Source of the DNA: DATDRS01 sp035291605
Lineage (GTDB): Bacteria; Chloroflexota; Anaerolineae; Anaerolineales; UBA6663
Assembly: GCA_035291605.1 (NCBI GenBank)
Contig: DATDRS010000422.1
Coordinates: 1-17,299 of the forward strand
Length of the DNA: 17,299 nucleotides
Direction: 5' to 3'
In this document: piece by piece, positions 6,644 through 13,897 of the stretch
How the letters are laid out: each line of letters starts with the position of its first letter
How positions within the stretch are numbered: the first letter of the stretch is position 1
Notes under the pieces: model-generated
Seen by the model: only the letters and a program-made list of their open reading frames with translations
Told to the model about the DNA's origin: nothing
The model's database searches: none
Program-made: the position numbers and the translations under genes

Positions 6644-7760
6644 GGGAGGTTGTTGAGACGGTTGAGGCATCCGCCGTGGGCGCGGCGGTCGAGACGGGCG
6701 CGAACGGATCGAGGTCCAACAAGCCGGCGTACACGTAACGCCCGAGGATGCGCGCCGTGGCGATGGTCGGCGCGGCCAGCGCAATGCCCAGCACACCCGC
6801 GAGGGCGGCGCCGACGACAATGCCCAGAATGACGAGCAGCGGATGGAGCCGCACGTGCCCGCCGATGATGCGTGGGATGAGGTAATTCAAATCCACCTGC
6901 TGGAACACGATGTGCAGGCCCAGGATGAGGAGCGCGAAGGCCCACGGTTGAATGGGGATCCAGGCTGAGCCCTCGACGAGAGCCACGGCGAGGGCGATGA
7001 CCAGCCAGATGCCGTGGCCGATGCTGGGAAGGAACTCCAGCAGGCCGCCGAGAATCCCCAGCGCCAGGGCAAAGCGCAGCCCGGTCGCCAGGCCGGCGAC
7101 GGTGAGGACGATGGCCACGACGAGCGCGAGGATCACCTGTCCGCGCAGGAAAGCCGCCCACACCTCGTTGATCTCCACCCGCAGACGGCGCGCGTCGTCG
7201 CGATACTCCGGCGGCGTCAGGCGGTCAAAGGTCGCGATGACCTTGCGCCCATCTTTGACCAGATAAAACGAGACGACCACTACCACAATCGCGAACACGA
7301 AGAACTCTACGACGTTCAACAGAAAGCCGAACGTGGGCGCGGCAAGCGCCTCCAGCCCCTGCCGGGCCGAGGTAGACAGGCTGTCAATCACCTCCCCCAC
7401 GTCAACCTGCACCTGGCCGACGATGATCACCGTCTGCGACAGGCGCCGCACCGTGCGGACCACGCTCTCCAGTTCCGCGGAGAGCGCCCCCAATTGCTGG
7501 ATGAGCTCCGGGACAAAGAGCAGCGGCGCGGCAACCAACACGGCGATCAACAGCAGGTAGATCACCGCCACGGCCAGCGGGCGCGGCAAACGCAGGCGCT
7601 CCACGACCAGGTCGGCCAGCGGGCTGATGATGTAGGCCAGCAGGATGGCGATGACCAGCGGCGGGATGATCAGGCTGAAACGATAGAGCAGATACGCCCC
7701 CACGACCAGGATGGAAACGACGACGATGATTTTGGCCGTGCGAGACCAGCGCGGACGCAT
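6636..7760 (-). CDS. AI-2E/PerM-family transporter (first copy)
   Basis: This 374-residue protein has the same plan as its neighbour. A helix pair near the N-terminus includes VIAILLAYIISPLADLVVERLRLPR, a soluble middle part covers about 95-140, a helix has VVVVVSFYLVKDGRKVI, and the C-terminal block carries ALALGILGGLLEFLPSIGHGIW and QQVDLNYLIPRIIGGHVRLHPLLV. It is slightly longer than the usual 340-360 residues because of an Ala/Thr-rich tail. It is the first gene of a probable six-gene unit running down to 2796. The ATG at 7760 lies only 6 nt after a -10-like TAAAAT, and no spaced Shine-Dalgarno is present, so the mRNA may be leaderless. Tandem non-identical copies suggest an old duplication and possibly a hetero-oligomer. 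Confidence 0.9.
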   Translation of the reverse strand: MRPRWSRTAKIIVVVSILVVGAYLLYRFSLIIPPLVIAILLAYIISPLADLVVERLRLPRPLAVAVIYLLLIAVLVAAPLLFVPELIQQLGALSAELESVVRTVRRLSQTVIIVGQVQVDVGEVIDSLSTSARQGLEALAAPTFGFLLNVVEFFVFAIVVVVVSFYLVKDGRKVIATFDRLTPPEYRDDARRLRVEINEVWAAFLRGQVILALVVAIVLTVAGLATGLRFALALGILGGLLEFLPSIGHGIWLVIALAVALVEGSAWIPIQPWAFALLILGLHIVFQQVDLNYLIPRIIGGHVRLHPLLVILGIVVGAALAGVLGIALAAPTIATARILGRYVYAGLLDLDPFAPVSTAAPTADASTVSTTSHD

Positions 7761-7766
7761 GACCTG

Positions 7767-7794
7767 ATTTTATCCGCGCCAGGTGATTAAACAA
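7767..7794 (-). promoter_or_regulatory. Promoter of the permease gene unit, possibly leaderless
   Basis: The minus strand reads TTGTTT (7789-7794), a 16-nt spacer and TAAAAT (7767-7772). Six nt separate the -10 box from ATG 7760, so transcription would start at or next to the A of the ATG. Confidence 0.55.
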
Positions 7795-7796
7795 GT

Positions 7797-7819
7797 AGGG
7801 GCGTTCCATGAACGCCCCT
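7797..7819 (-). terminator. Hairpin after pnp (probable terminator)
   Basis: AGGGGCGTTC (7797-7806) and its exact complement (7810-7819) form a 10-bp stem around a 3-nt loop, 12 nt after the pnp stop. On the minus strand it is followed by ACTTGTTTAAT, a moderately T-rich tract. The same element sits just upstream of the permease promoter. It could also be a dispersed palindromic repeat reused as a terminator. Confidence 0.65.
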
Positions 7820-7831
7820 CGCGGGATGGGA

Positions 7832-10135
7832 CTATCGCCGCGGACCGCGCGGGGCGCGGTCCCGGTCTCCACTGCCGCGCCCCCCCCGCCCCCCGCGGTC
7901 GCCGCCCCCCGAAGGTCTGCCGCCGCCCGAGGGCCGGCGGTCGCGTTCCAGCGCCTCTTCAGGCGTCCAGCCTTCCAGCACGGCCTGGCGGCTGAGGCGG
8001 ATCTTGCCATTCGCGTCAATCGCCGTGACCATCACCGTCAGCTCGTCGCCGAGGCGCGCCACATCTTCGACCTTGTTTACCCGCTCAGAGGCGAGCTGCG
8101 AGATGTGCACCATCCCATCCTGCCCCGGCAGTATCTCCACGAACGCGCCGAAGGATTCCACGCGCACGACCCGGCCCGTGTAGATCGCGCCCACCTTGAC
8201 CGTCTCGGTGAGATTTTCGACGGCGGCGCGGGCGCGGGTAAGCGAGTCGCCGTCGGGGCTGGAGATGAAGACCGTGCCGTCGTCCTCGATGTCAATCTTG
8301 GCCCCCGTTTCATCTTGAATCTTGCGGATGACCTTGCCGCCCGGCCCGATGACTGCGCCGATCTTCTCGGGGTCAATCTTGATGGTGATGATGCGCGGCG
8401 CGTAGGGCGAAAGGTCGGGGCGCGGCGCCGGCAGGAGGCCGGCGATGAAATCCAGAATCTCGCCGCGCGCCTCGCGCGCCTGCGCCAAAGCCTCGGCCAT
8501 GATCTGAGGCGTGAGGCCTTTGATCTTGATATCCATCTGGAGGGCGGTGATGCCCACCGCCGTCCCCGCGACCTTGAAGTCCATGTCGCCTAGATGATCC
8601 TCGACGCCCTGAATGTCGGTGAGGATCGCGTACCCGCTCTGGTCCTTCACCAGCCCCATGGCAATCCCGGCGACCGGGGCCTTGATCGGAACGCCTGCAT
8701 CCATGAGCGCCAGCGTGGAGCCGCACACTGACGCCATCGAGGTCGAGCCGTTCGAGGAGAGCACTTCGGACACGAGGCGGAGCGTGTACGGGAACTCCGT
8801 TTCGGAGGGGATCACCGGGCCGAGCGCGCGCTCGGCCAACGCCCCGTGCCCGACTTCGCGGCGCGACTGGCCGCGCAGCAGGCGCACCTCACCCGTGCTG
8901 AAGGGCGGGAAGTTGTAGTGATGCATGTAGCGCTTCTCGTCTTCGGGCGAGAGCGTGTCGAGTTCCTGCGCTTCGCCGGGCGTGCCGAGCGTGGCGAGGG
9001 TGAGCACCTGCGTTTCGCCGCGCGTGAACAGGCCCGAGCCGTGCGCGCGCGGACTGAGGCCCACCTCGCCCCACAGCGGGCGGATTTGCTTCAGGCCGCG
9101 CCCGTCGGGGCGGCGGCCCTCTTGGATGATGCGCGTCCGCACGGCTTCCTTCTCAAGCGCGTGCAGAATCTCTTTGAGGGTGGAGGGCTTGACCTCGGGT
9201 TGGTCGGCAATGACCACCCGCCCGACGGGCTGCCCCTCGCCCGCCAGCCCGGCCACCACCGGCACAGGCTTCTGCGTGAACTCCGCGATGATGTCGTCGG
9301 CCAGCGCGGCCAGCGCGGCCTCGCGCTCTTCCTTGCCAGGATGGCTCAGCGCCTGGATCAGGCGGTTGCCCGCTTTGGCGCGCACCTCGGCCATCAGTTT
9401 CTCGTCGAGGACGAACTTCAGGTAGTCGCGCTTGGGCTTGCCCACTTCCTTCGCTATCTGCCCCTGCAGGTCAATGAGCGGCTGGAAGGCTTTGTGCCCG
9501 AACTCCAGCGCGCGCGCCATCACGTCTTCGGGGACTTCGTTCGCGCCGCATTCGACCATGAGGATGGCCTCGCGCGTCCCGGCCAGACGCAAGTCGAGGT
9601 CCGAGCGCTCCAGCTGCTCAAAAGTGGGGTTGGCGACGAACTCGCCGTCCACCCATCCCACGCGAACCGCGCCCACCGGGCCATCGTAGGGCGGCGTCCC
9701 GAACGGGATATCGGAAATGGTCAGGGCCGCCGAGGCCGCGACAATCGCCAGCACGTCGGGCTGATGCACCTGATCCACCGAAAGCGGGGTGACGATGATT
9801 TGAACGTCGTTGTGCAGGTCCTTAGGGAAGAGCGGGCGCAGCGGGCGGTCAATGAGCCGCGCGGTGAGGATCGCGCCTTCGCCGGGGCGGCCTTCGCGTC
9901 GGAAGAACGAGCCAGGGATGCGGCCGGCGGCGTACAACCTCTCCTCGTAGTCCACGGTGAGGGGGAAGAAATCTATCCCCTCGCGCGGGTCTTTGGACAT
10001 CGTAGCAGTGGCGAGGAGCAGCGTGTCCCCGCAGCGCAGGGCGACCGCGCCGCCAGCCAGGCCGGCCAGTTTGCCGGTCTCGATGGTGATGGTATGCCCA
10101 CCAACCGTCGTATTAAATTGTTTTGCGTTTGGCAT
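7832..10135 (-). CDS. pnp: Polyribonucleotide nucleotidyltransferase (PNPase)
   Basis: This 767-residue protein has the full PNPase order. The first RNase PH domain starts at TTVGGHTITIETGKLAG. An alpha-helical domain follows (around 235-310). The second RNase PH domain carries GSGLFTRGETQVL, YNFPPFSTGE, SRREVGHGALAERAL and the catalytic acidic motif EDHLGDMDFKVAGT near residues 505-515. A KH domain has the GPGG loop near 594, and an S1 domain (GAIYTGRVVRVESFGAFVEILPG to LSRQA) follows. It degrades RNA 3' to 5' using phosphate and is part of the degradosome. The last 35 residues are Arg/Gly-rich (RGGRGGRG), probably an extra RNA-binding tail. ATG 10135 has GGAGG 8 nt upstream; the in-frame ATG at 10150 overlaps that site and is not used. 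It follows rpsO, the conserved gene order. Confidence 0.97.
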   Translation of the reverse strand: MPNAKQFNTTVGGHTITIETGKLAGLAGGAVALRCGDTLLLATATMSKDPREGIDFFPLTVDYEERLYAAGRIPGSFFRREGRPGEGAILTARLIDRPLRPLFPKDLHNDVQIIVTPLSVDQVHQPDVLAIVAASAALTISDIPFGTPPYDGPVGAVRVGWVDGEFVANPTFEQLERSDLDLRLAGTREAILMVECGANEVPEDVMARALEFGHKAFQPLIDLQGQIAKEVGKPKRDYLKFVLDEKLMAEVRAKAGNRLIQALSHPGKEEREAALAALADDIIAEFTQKPVPVVAGLAGEGQPVGRVVIADQPEVKPSTLKEILHALEKEAVRTRIIQEGRRPDGRGLKQIRPLWGEVGLSPRAHGSGLFTRGETQVLTLATLGTPGEAQELDTLSPEDEKRYMHHYNFPPFSTGEVRLLRGQSRREVGHGALAERALGPVIPSETEFPYTLRLVSEVLSSNGSTSMASVCGSTLALMDAGVPIKAPVAGIAMGLVKDQSGYAILTDIQGVEDHLGDMDFKVAGTAVGITALQMDIKIKGLTPQIMAEALAQAREARGEILDFIAGLLPAPRPDLSPYAPRIITIKIDPEKIGAVIGPGGKVIRKIQDETGAKIDIEDDGTVFISSPDGDSLTRARAAVENLTETVKVGAIYTGRVVRVESFGAFVEILPGQDGMVHISQLASERVNKVEDVARLGDELTVMVTAIDANGKIRLSRQAVLEGWTPEEALERDRRPSGGGRPSGGGDRGGRGGRGSGDRDRAPRGPRR

Positions 10136-10396
10136 TCTATTTTCCTCCATGCCGGCCCCACACTGGCTTTCCCATCTCGCCAGAGAAATGAGCGCCTGTG
10201 GGGCGTGAATTTCCCGGCACAGAGGTCAGGGACTGGAAACTGATGAAAAACCCTGTTTTTCAGCAATCTCCAATTCCCAACCTGCGTGGCCGGGTGGGTT
10301 AGCGGATAACCGATCGCAGAGGATCGGTGGCTGACGGCAGATCGTCGAGATACGACCCGCCATCAACGATCAGCTATAAGCCATCGGCTATCAGCC
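10136..10396 (-). other. Structured gap between the rpsO terminator and pnp
   Basis: This interval of about 260 nt has no open frame with support. It contains two perfect hairpins: TGAAAAAC with its complement around CCT (10244-10262), and ACCGATC with its complement around a 6-nt loop (10309-10328). A stuttering repeat of GGCTGATAGC/CGATGGC words (10329-10396) adjoins them. No good promoter is visible, so pnp is transcribed either by read-through of the rpsO terminator or from an atypical promoter. The hairpins resemble the arrangement of an autoregulated pnp leader in other bacteria, but that is inference. Confidence 0.5.
10329..10396. repeat. Stuttering intergenic repeat (GGCTGATAGC words)
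   Basis: Minus-strand words GGCTGATAGC, CGATGGCTTATAGC and TGATCGTTGATGGC repeat with small changes right after the rpsO terminator. Confidence 0.55.
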
Positions 10397-10441
10397 AAAA
10401 AAAACGAGTAGATGGGCCGTCGTCGTGCACTCCATCTACTC
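10397..10441 (-). terminator. Intrinsic terminator of rpsO
   Basis: GAGTAGATGG and its exact complement (10406-10415 and 10432-10441) make a 10-bp stem, followed on the minus strand by G and eight T (10397-10404). It begins 17 nt after the rpsO stop codon. This is a textbook rho-independent terminator. Confidence 0.93.
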
Positions 10442-10458
10442 TTCGTGTTTGGTCGTGC

Positions 10459-10731
10459 TTACTTGCGCCGCAGGCCCAGACTGGCGACCAGCGCATCGTA
10501 TTTCTGCGGGTCGCGTTTGCTCAGGTAAGCCAAGTGCCGGCGACGCGCGCCCACCAACTTGAGCAGGCCCCGGCGCGAGGCCTCGTCGGCCTTGTGCGCC
10601 TTGAGATGCTCGGTGAGCTGGGTAATGCGGGTGGTGAGCAAGGCCACCTGCACCTCCGGCGAACCGGTGTCGCCGTCGTGACGATGGTATTCCGTAATCA
10701 GCTTGGTTTTGGTTTCCTTATCCAGGGACAT
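10459..10731 (-). CDS. rpsO: 30S ribosomal protein S15
   Basis: This 90-residue protein has the usual S15 length (89-90). Conserved signatures are HDGDTGSPEVQVALLTTRI (about 18-36), LTEHLKAHKADEASRRGLLKLVGARRRHLAYL (about 38-70) and the C-terminal YDALVASLGLRRK. S15 binds 16S rRNA helices 20-22 and nucleates the small-subunit platform. ATG 10731 has AAGGAGG 9 nt upstream. The gene has its own promoter (10831-10859) and terminator. In many bacteria S15 represses its own translation through a leader structure; here the ribosome site sits in the loop of a CCGCC/GGCGG hairpin directly before the start, which would allow this. Confidence 0.97.
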   Translation of the reverse strand: MSLDKETKTKLITEYHRHDGDTGSPEVQVALLTTRITQLTEHLKAHKADEASRRGLLKLVGARRRHLAYLSKRDPQKYDALVASLGLRRK

Positions 10732-10830
10732 GACATCCGCCCTCCTTCGGCGGGTCGCCCGTCGCCGCGTCCGGGACGGCGTGTAGGCCGCCCATGCCAC
10801 CCAGCGCGGGTCAAGTCAAAGATTGGCAGG

Positions 10831-10859
10831 ATTATAACAGGGGGTAAGAGAGTCGTCCA
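10831..10859 (-). promoter_or_regulatory. Extended -10 promoter of rpsO
   Basis: The minus strand reads TGGACG (10854-10859; 4 of 6 match), a 17-nt spacer ending in TGT, and a perfect TATAAT (10831-10836), which together form an extended -10 element. Predicted start is near 10824, giving a GC-rich leader of about 93 nt. Confidence 0.75.
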
Positions 10860-10910
10860 GGCTGCTATTGGGTAATTATTCACATCTCCCTTTGCTCTGC
10901 CTCGGCTCGC

Positions 10911-11705
10911 TCACGTGCGCATGACCTTGATCAGCTCAGCCTGGTCCTCCGGCGTCAGCCTGAGCATGACGGCCCGGACGATCAGATGGGTGTTGGGGTT
11001 GGAACGGGCGGCCTGCTCACGCAGGAAAAGGTTCACCTCCGCAGGGCTTTTGGGCAGGAGGTCGCACAGCACGGAGGCCGCCGCCTTGCGGATTTCCGGC
11101 TCGACGTCGTTCATCGCCGCACGCACCACGCCTAACGCCCCCGGCACGTCATCCCACTGCCTGTCCTTCACCAGCGGGCCGAGCGAGGCCAGGCCAAAGC
11201 GCCGTGTCCACTTGAGCGGGTGCATCACCCAACGGAGGGCGTACTGCACGTGCGCCGCGGGGTCGGCGAGCGCCAGCGGGCCGAGGCCGTGTTCGGCCAG
11301 CGCGTCGGCGGTTTCGGCGCTCTCGACCTCCGGCAACCACACCTCGACGAGCGCCAGGGCCTCAACGGGGATGTGCGAGGCGACGAACCCCAGGAGTTCG
11401 GCGGCAATGCGGCGCTCCTCGCGCAAACCGGCAGCCCACAGTCCCTTGAGCAGAGGCAGCGCGGCCCGGGGCGCAGCCCGCGCGGGTTGGCGCAAAGCGT
11501 TAATGATTTGCCGCACGACCGGCGCCGGCGTTTTGAGCGCGTTCGGGGGCGCGCTGTCGGCGAGCTTCCGGCTGGCGCGGTGCGATGGGTCGGCGTAGTC
11601 GGCCAACAGCGCATGGATGCTCGCCAGGCATGCCGGCGGGTCGGAAAACTGCTCGGCAATGGCGCGGACGCGGACGCGGACGCCGGGGAGATCAATGGGA
11701 GGCAT
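10911..11705 (-). CDS. DNA alkylation repeat (AlkD-like HEAT) protein
   Basis: This 264-residue, mainly helical protein has HEAT-like repeats. Features shared with AlkD-type DNA glycosylases include LLKGLWAAGLREERRIAAELLG (85-106), the tryptophan segment LVEVWLPEVESAETADALAE (119-138), and WVMHPLKWTRRFGLASL, where AlkD has the paired Trp/Arg that line DNA. AlkD-type enzymes remove N3- and N7-alkylated purines. The residue that would align with the catalytic Asp appears to be Glu (EVES), so activity is uncertain; some family members are non-catalytic DNA-binding repeats. The ATG at 11705 has no clear ribosome site and adjoins a stuttering repeat. It is the last gene of the cluster that starts with the pyrophosphohydrolase. 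Confidence 0.75.
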   Translation of the reverse strand: MPPIDLPGVRVRVRAIAEQFSDPPACLASIHALLADYADPSHRASRKLADSAPPNALKTPAPVVRQIINALRQPARAAPRAALPLLKGLWAAGLREERRIAAELLGFVASHIPVEALALVEVWLPEVESAETADALAEHGLGPLALADPAAHVQYALRWVMHPLKWTRRFGLASLGPLVKDRQWDDVPGALGVVRAAMNDVEPEIRKAAASVLCDLLPKSPAEVNLFLREQAARSNPNTHLIVRAVMLRLTPEDQAELIKVMRT

Positions 11706-11802
11706 GGAGACGACGAATGACGGCTGACGGACGACGGAAGCGGCTGACTACGGATGACGGATATCTGATGCCGGATGCCGGATGACGGGTAACGGGTCTC
11801 CC
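11706..11802. repeat. Stuttering repeat (GGATGACGG words) running into the GNAT gene
   Basis: GACGACGAATGACGG is followed by GGCTGACGGACGACGG, GGATGACGG, GGATGCCGGATGCCGG and ATGACGGGTAACGGG. The words are 7-9 bp with one or two changes each. The repeat covers the 42-bp gap and also the last 14 or so codons of the acetyltransferase gene. Confidence 0.7.
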
Positions 11803-12380
11803 AGCTTCTCTTCCAGCTTGACCTTCACGGCCGGCCATTCGGCGGCGAGGAGGCTGTAGTACACCGAACTGCGAATGTAGCCGTCGGGCATGATCATGTT
11901 GTCGCGCAGCACGCCTTCGCGCACTGCTCCCATCCGCTCGATGGCTCTTTGCGAGCGTTCGTTGCGCAGGTCGGTTTTGAGTTGAACGCGGATGCACCCC
12001 AGCGCCTCAAAGGCGTGGCGCAGGAGCATATATTTGCACTCGGTGTTAACTGCCGTGCGCTGGTGGGCCGGGCTGTACCAGGTGCCGCCGATCTCCAGTC
12101 CGCGATGCTGACGCTGTATGTCCATATAGCGCGTCATACCCACGGCGCGGCCCGACTCAGCGTGAATCACTGCGAACGGCAGATCGGTCCCGCGCGCCTG
12201 GCGGCTCAGAAGTTCTCGCACCAACCAACGCATGCGCTCCTCGGTATCCATCAGGCCATAGGGCATGTAGCGCCAGATGTCCGGATCGCACCCCGCCACA
12301 GTCAGGTCTGGGACATGCACTTCGGAAAGTGGTTCCAAGCGGGCGACCCGGCCCGTGAGCGTGATCGGGTGAATGTCCAT
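11748..12380 (-). CDS. GNAT-family N-acetyltransferase (RimJ/RimL-like)
   Basis: This 210-residue protein has the RimJ/RimL-like layout. An N-terminal substrate part has RVARLEPLSEVHVPDL. A central strand has PFAVIHAESGRAVGMTRY (68-85). The acetyl-CoA loop region is EIGGTWYSPAHQRTAVNTECKYMLLRHAFEALGCIRVQLKTDLRNERSQRAIERMGAVREGVLR (96-159), containing the Q/RxxGxA-type pocket in the form QRTAVNT and the N-x-x-S-x-x-A-I-x-x-x-G end motif. It transfers acetyl groups to an amine, perhaps a protein N-terminus or an antibiotic; the substrate is unknown. ATG 12380 is 14 nt after proS. The last residues (PVIRHPASDIRHP) are encoded by the adjoining repeat, so the protein tail looks like an accidental extension. 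Confidence 0.85.
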   Translation of the reverse strand: MDIHPITLTGRVARLEPLSEVHVPDLTVAGCDPDIWRYMPYGLMDTEERMRWLVRELLSRQARGTDLPFAVIHAESGRAVGMTRYMDIQRQHRGLEIGGTWYSPAHQRTAVNTECKYMLLRHAFEALGCIRVQLKTDLRNERSQRAIERMGAVREGVLRDNMIMPDGYIRSSVYYSLLAAEWPAVKVKLEEKLGDPLPVIRHPASDIRHP

Positions 12381-12394
12381 GTGGAAGATTCTAC

Positions 12395-13834
12395 TTAATA
12401 GGCGCGCGCGAAAATGGCCTTCTCTTTGGCCGGTTTGCCGCAGTGGATGCACCAGCCTTCCCCGCCGGGCTGCTCCAGCGGGATGCAGCGCGTCGTAGCC
12501 TTGGTCTCCTCTTTGATCTGGACCTCACAGGCGCGCTCGCCGCACCACCACGAGAACGCCCAGCCCTTCTCCATCACCTGCTTGAACTCGGCATAGTCTT
12601 TGGGGTCGTGCGTGTTGTCTTTGCGGAAGGCCAGCGCGCGGTCGAAGAGCGAGGCGTGAATATCCGCCAGCGTCTCCGTGACGGCGCCGATCAGCCCTTC
12701 CTGGGGCGCAAACGACTTGCCGTCCTTGCCTGGCCGGTCACGGCGGGCGAGGGCGACCGTGCCTTTGGCGACGTCCTTCGGGCCGATCTCGATGCGGAGC
12801 GGCGCGCCGCGCATCTCCCAGTCGTTGAACTTGAAACCGGGACTCAGGTCGTCGCGCGCATCCACCTTCACGCGGAAATCGGCGGCGAGCTGCTGCTGGG
12901 TGCGCGCCACCACCTCCATCACCGCGCCCTGCTCCGCGTCGTTCTTGTAGATGGGGACGATGACGACCTGGTGCGGCGCGAGGCGCGGCGGCAGGATCAG
13001 CCCCTGGTCGTCGCCGTGCACCATGATGATGGCGCCGATGAAGCGCGTGGACAATCCCCACGAGGTCGTCCAGCAGTATTGAAGCGTGTTGGTCTTGTCG
13101 AGGTATTGGATGTCGAACGCTTTGGCGAAGTTCTCCCCGAGGTTGTGGGAGGTGGCCGACTGCAAAGCTTTGGTGTCCCCCATCATGGCCTCGATGCTGT
13201 AGGAACGCAGCGCCCCGGCGAACCGCTCGCTCTCGCTCTTGCGGCCCGGAATGACCGGGATCGCGGCGATGTTGACGGCGAAGTCCGTGTAGGCATTGTC
13301 GAGGATCCAGCGGGCCTCGGCTTCGGCCTCGTCATGCGTCGCGTAGGCGCAGTGGCCCTCCTGCCAGTAGAATTCCGACGTCCGCAGGAACAGTTTGGTG
13401 CGCAGTTCCCAGCGCACGACGCTGTTCCACAGATTGAGCCGCAGCGGCAGGTCCCGGTAAGATTTGATCCACTTCTCCCACATGTGCCCGATGATGGTTT
13501 CCGAGGTCGGGCGGACGACGAGCGGCTCTTCCAGCGTTTCGCCGCCGCCGATCGTCACCACAGCCAGTTCGGGCGAAAAGCCTTCCACGTGCTCCTTCTC
13601 CCGCTCGAGGAACGACTTGGGGATGAACAGCGGGAACGCGGCGTTCTCGACGCCCAACTGCTTGAAACGCTGGTTGAGCGCGGCCTGAATATTCTCCCAG
13701 AGCGCCCAGCCGTAAGGCCGCACCACCATGCAGCCGCGCACCGGCGCGTAATCGGCCAACTCGGCGCGCTGGACAAGCTGGTTGTACCACTCGGAAAAAT
13801 CTTCGGTACGGGAAGGAAGTTTCTGGTCAGCCAT
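12395..13834 (-). CDS. proS: Prolyl-tRNA synthetase, archaeal/eukaryote-like type
   Basis: This 479-residue class II synthetase charges tRNA-Pro. The proline/ATP site carries VVRPTSETIIGHMW (107-119). Motif 2 is VRWELRTKLFLRTSEFYWQEGHCAY (140-164), motif 3 lies in GAIIMVHGDDQGLILPPRLAPHQVVIVPI, an anticodon-binding domain follows, and a C-terminal zinc domain has Cys431, Cys436, Cys462 and Cys465. The protein ends in a tyrosine (FARAY), as in the Thermus-type enzyme. The bacterial-type editing insertion is absent, which defines the shorter archaeal-like class also found in Chloroflexota and Deinococcus-Thermus. ATG 13834 has AGGAG 8 nt upstream. No T-box is visible in the 63-nt upstream gap, but a 12-bp hairpin is. 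Confidence 0.96.
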   Translation of the reverse strand: MADQKLPSRTEDFSEWYNQLVQRAELADYAPVRGCMVVRPYGWALWENIQAALNQRFKQLGVENAAFPLFIPKSFLEREKEHVEGFSPELAVVTIGGGETLEEPLVVRPTSETIIGHMWEKWIKSYRDLPLRLNLWNSVVRWELRTKLFLRTSEFYWQEGHCAYATHDEAEAEARWILDNAYTDFAVNIAAIPVIPGRKSESERFAGALRSYSIEAMMGDTKALQSATSHNLGENFAKAFDIQYLDKTNTLQYCWTTSWGLSTRFIGAIIMVHGDDQGLILPPRLAPHQVVIVPIYKNDAEQGAVMEVVARTQQQLAADFRVKVDARDDLSPGFKFNDWEMRGAPLRIEIGPKDVAKGTVALARRDRPGKDGKSFAPQEGLIGAVTETLADIHASLFDRALAFRKDNTHDPKDYAEFKQVMEKGWAFSWWCGERACEVQIKEETKATTRCIPLEQPGGEGWCIHCGKPAKEKAIFARAY

Positions 13835-13861
13835 GCAAAGGACTCCTGGATGGGTATCGTC

Positions 13862-13888
13862 GCAGCGCAAATTGGCAATTTGCGCTGC
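13862..13888. repeat. Perfect 12-bp palindrome with 3-nt loop before proS
   Basis: GCAGCGCAAATT (13862-13873) and its exact complement (13877-13888) flank GGC. It lies between the LOG-family stop and the proS ribosome site, about 28 nt before the ATG, with no T-tract on either strand. It may be a dispersed palindromic element, a processing site or a weak terminator. Confidence 0.7.
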
Positions 13889-13897
13889 AAAGCCAGA

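Noticed and set aside
8846..10243. Long open frame (465 codons) on the plus strand
   Set aside because: It is antisense to pnp, with shadow-type composition and no ribosome site or domain.
10760..10800. T-box-like string GGGTGGCATGGGCGG in the rpsO leader
   Set aside because: It differs from the T-box core at the key CC positions, there is no specifier stem, and the downstream gene is a ribosomal protein.
11706..11802. CRISPR-like or minisatellite array
   Set aside because: The words are only 7-9 bp with no spacers of constant length. It is a degenerate short repeat.
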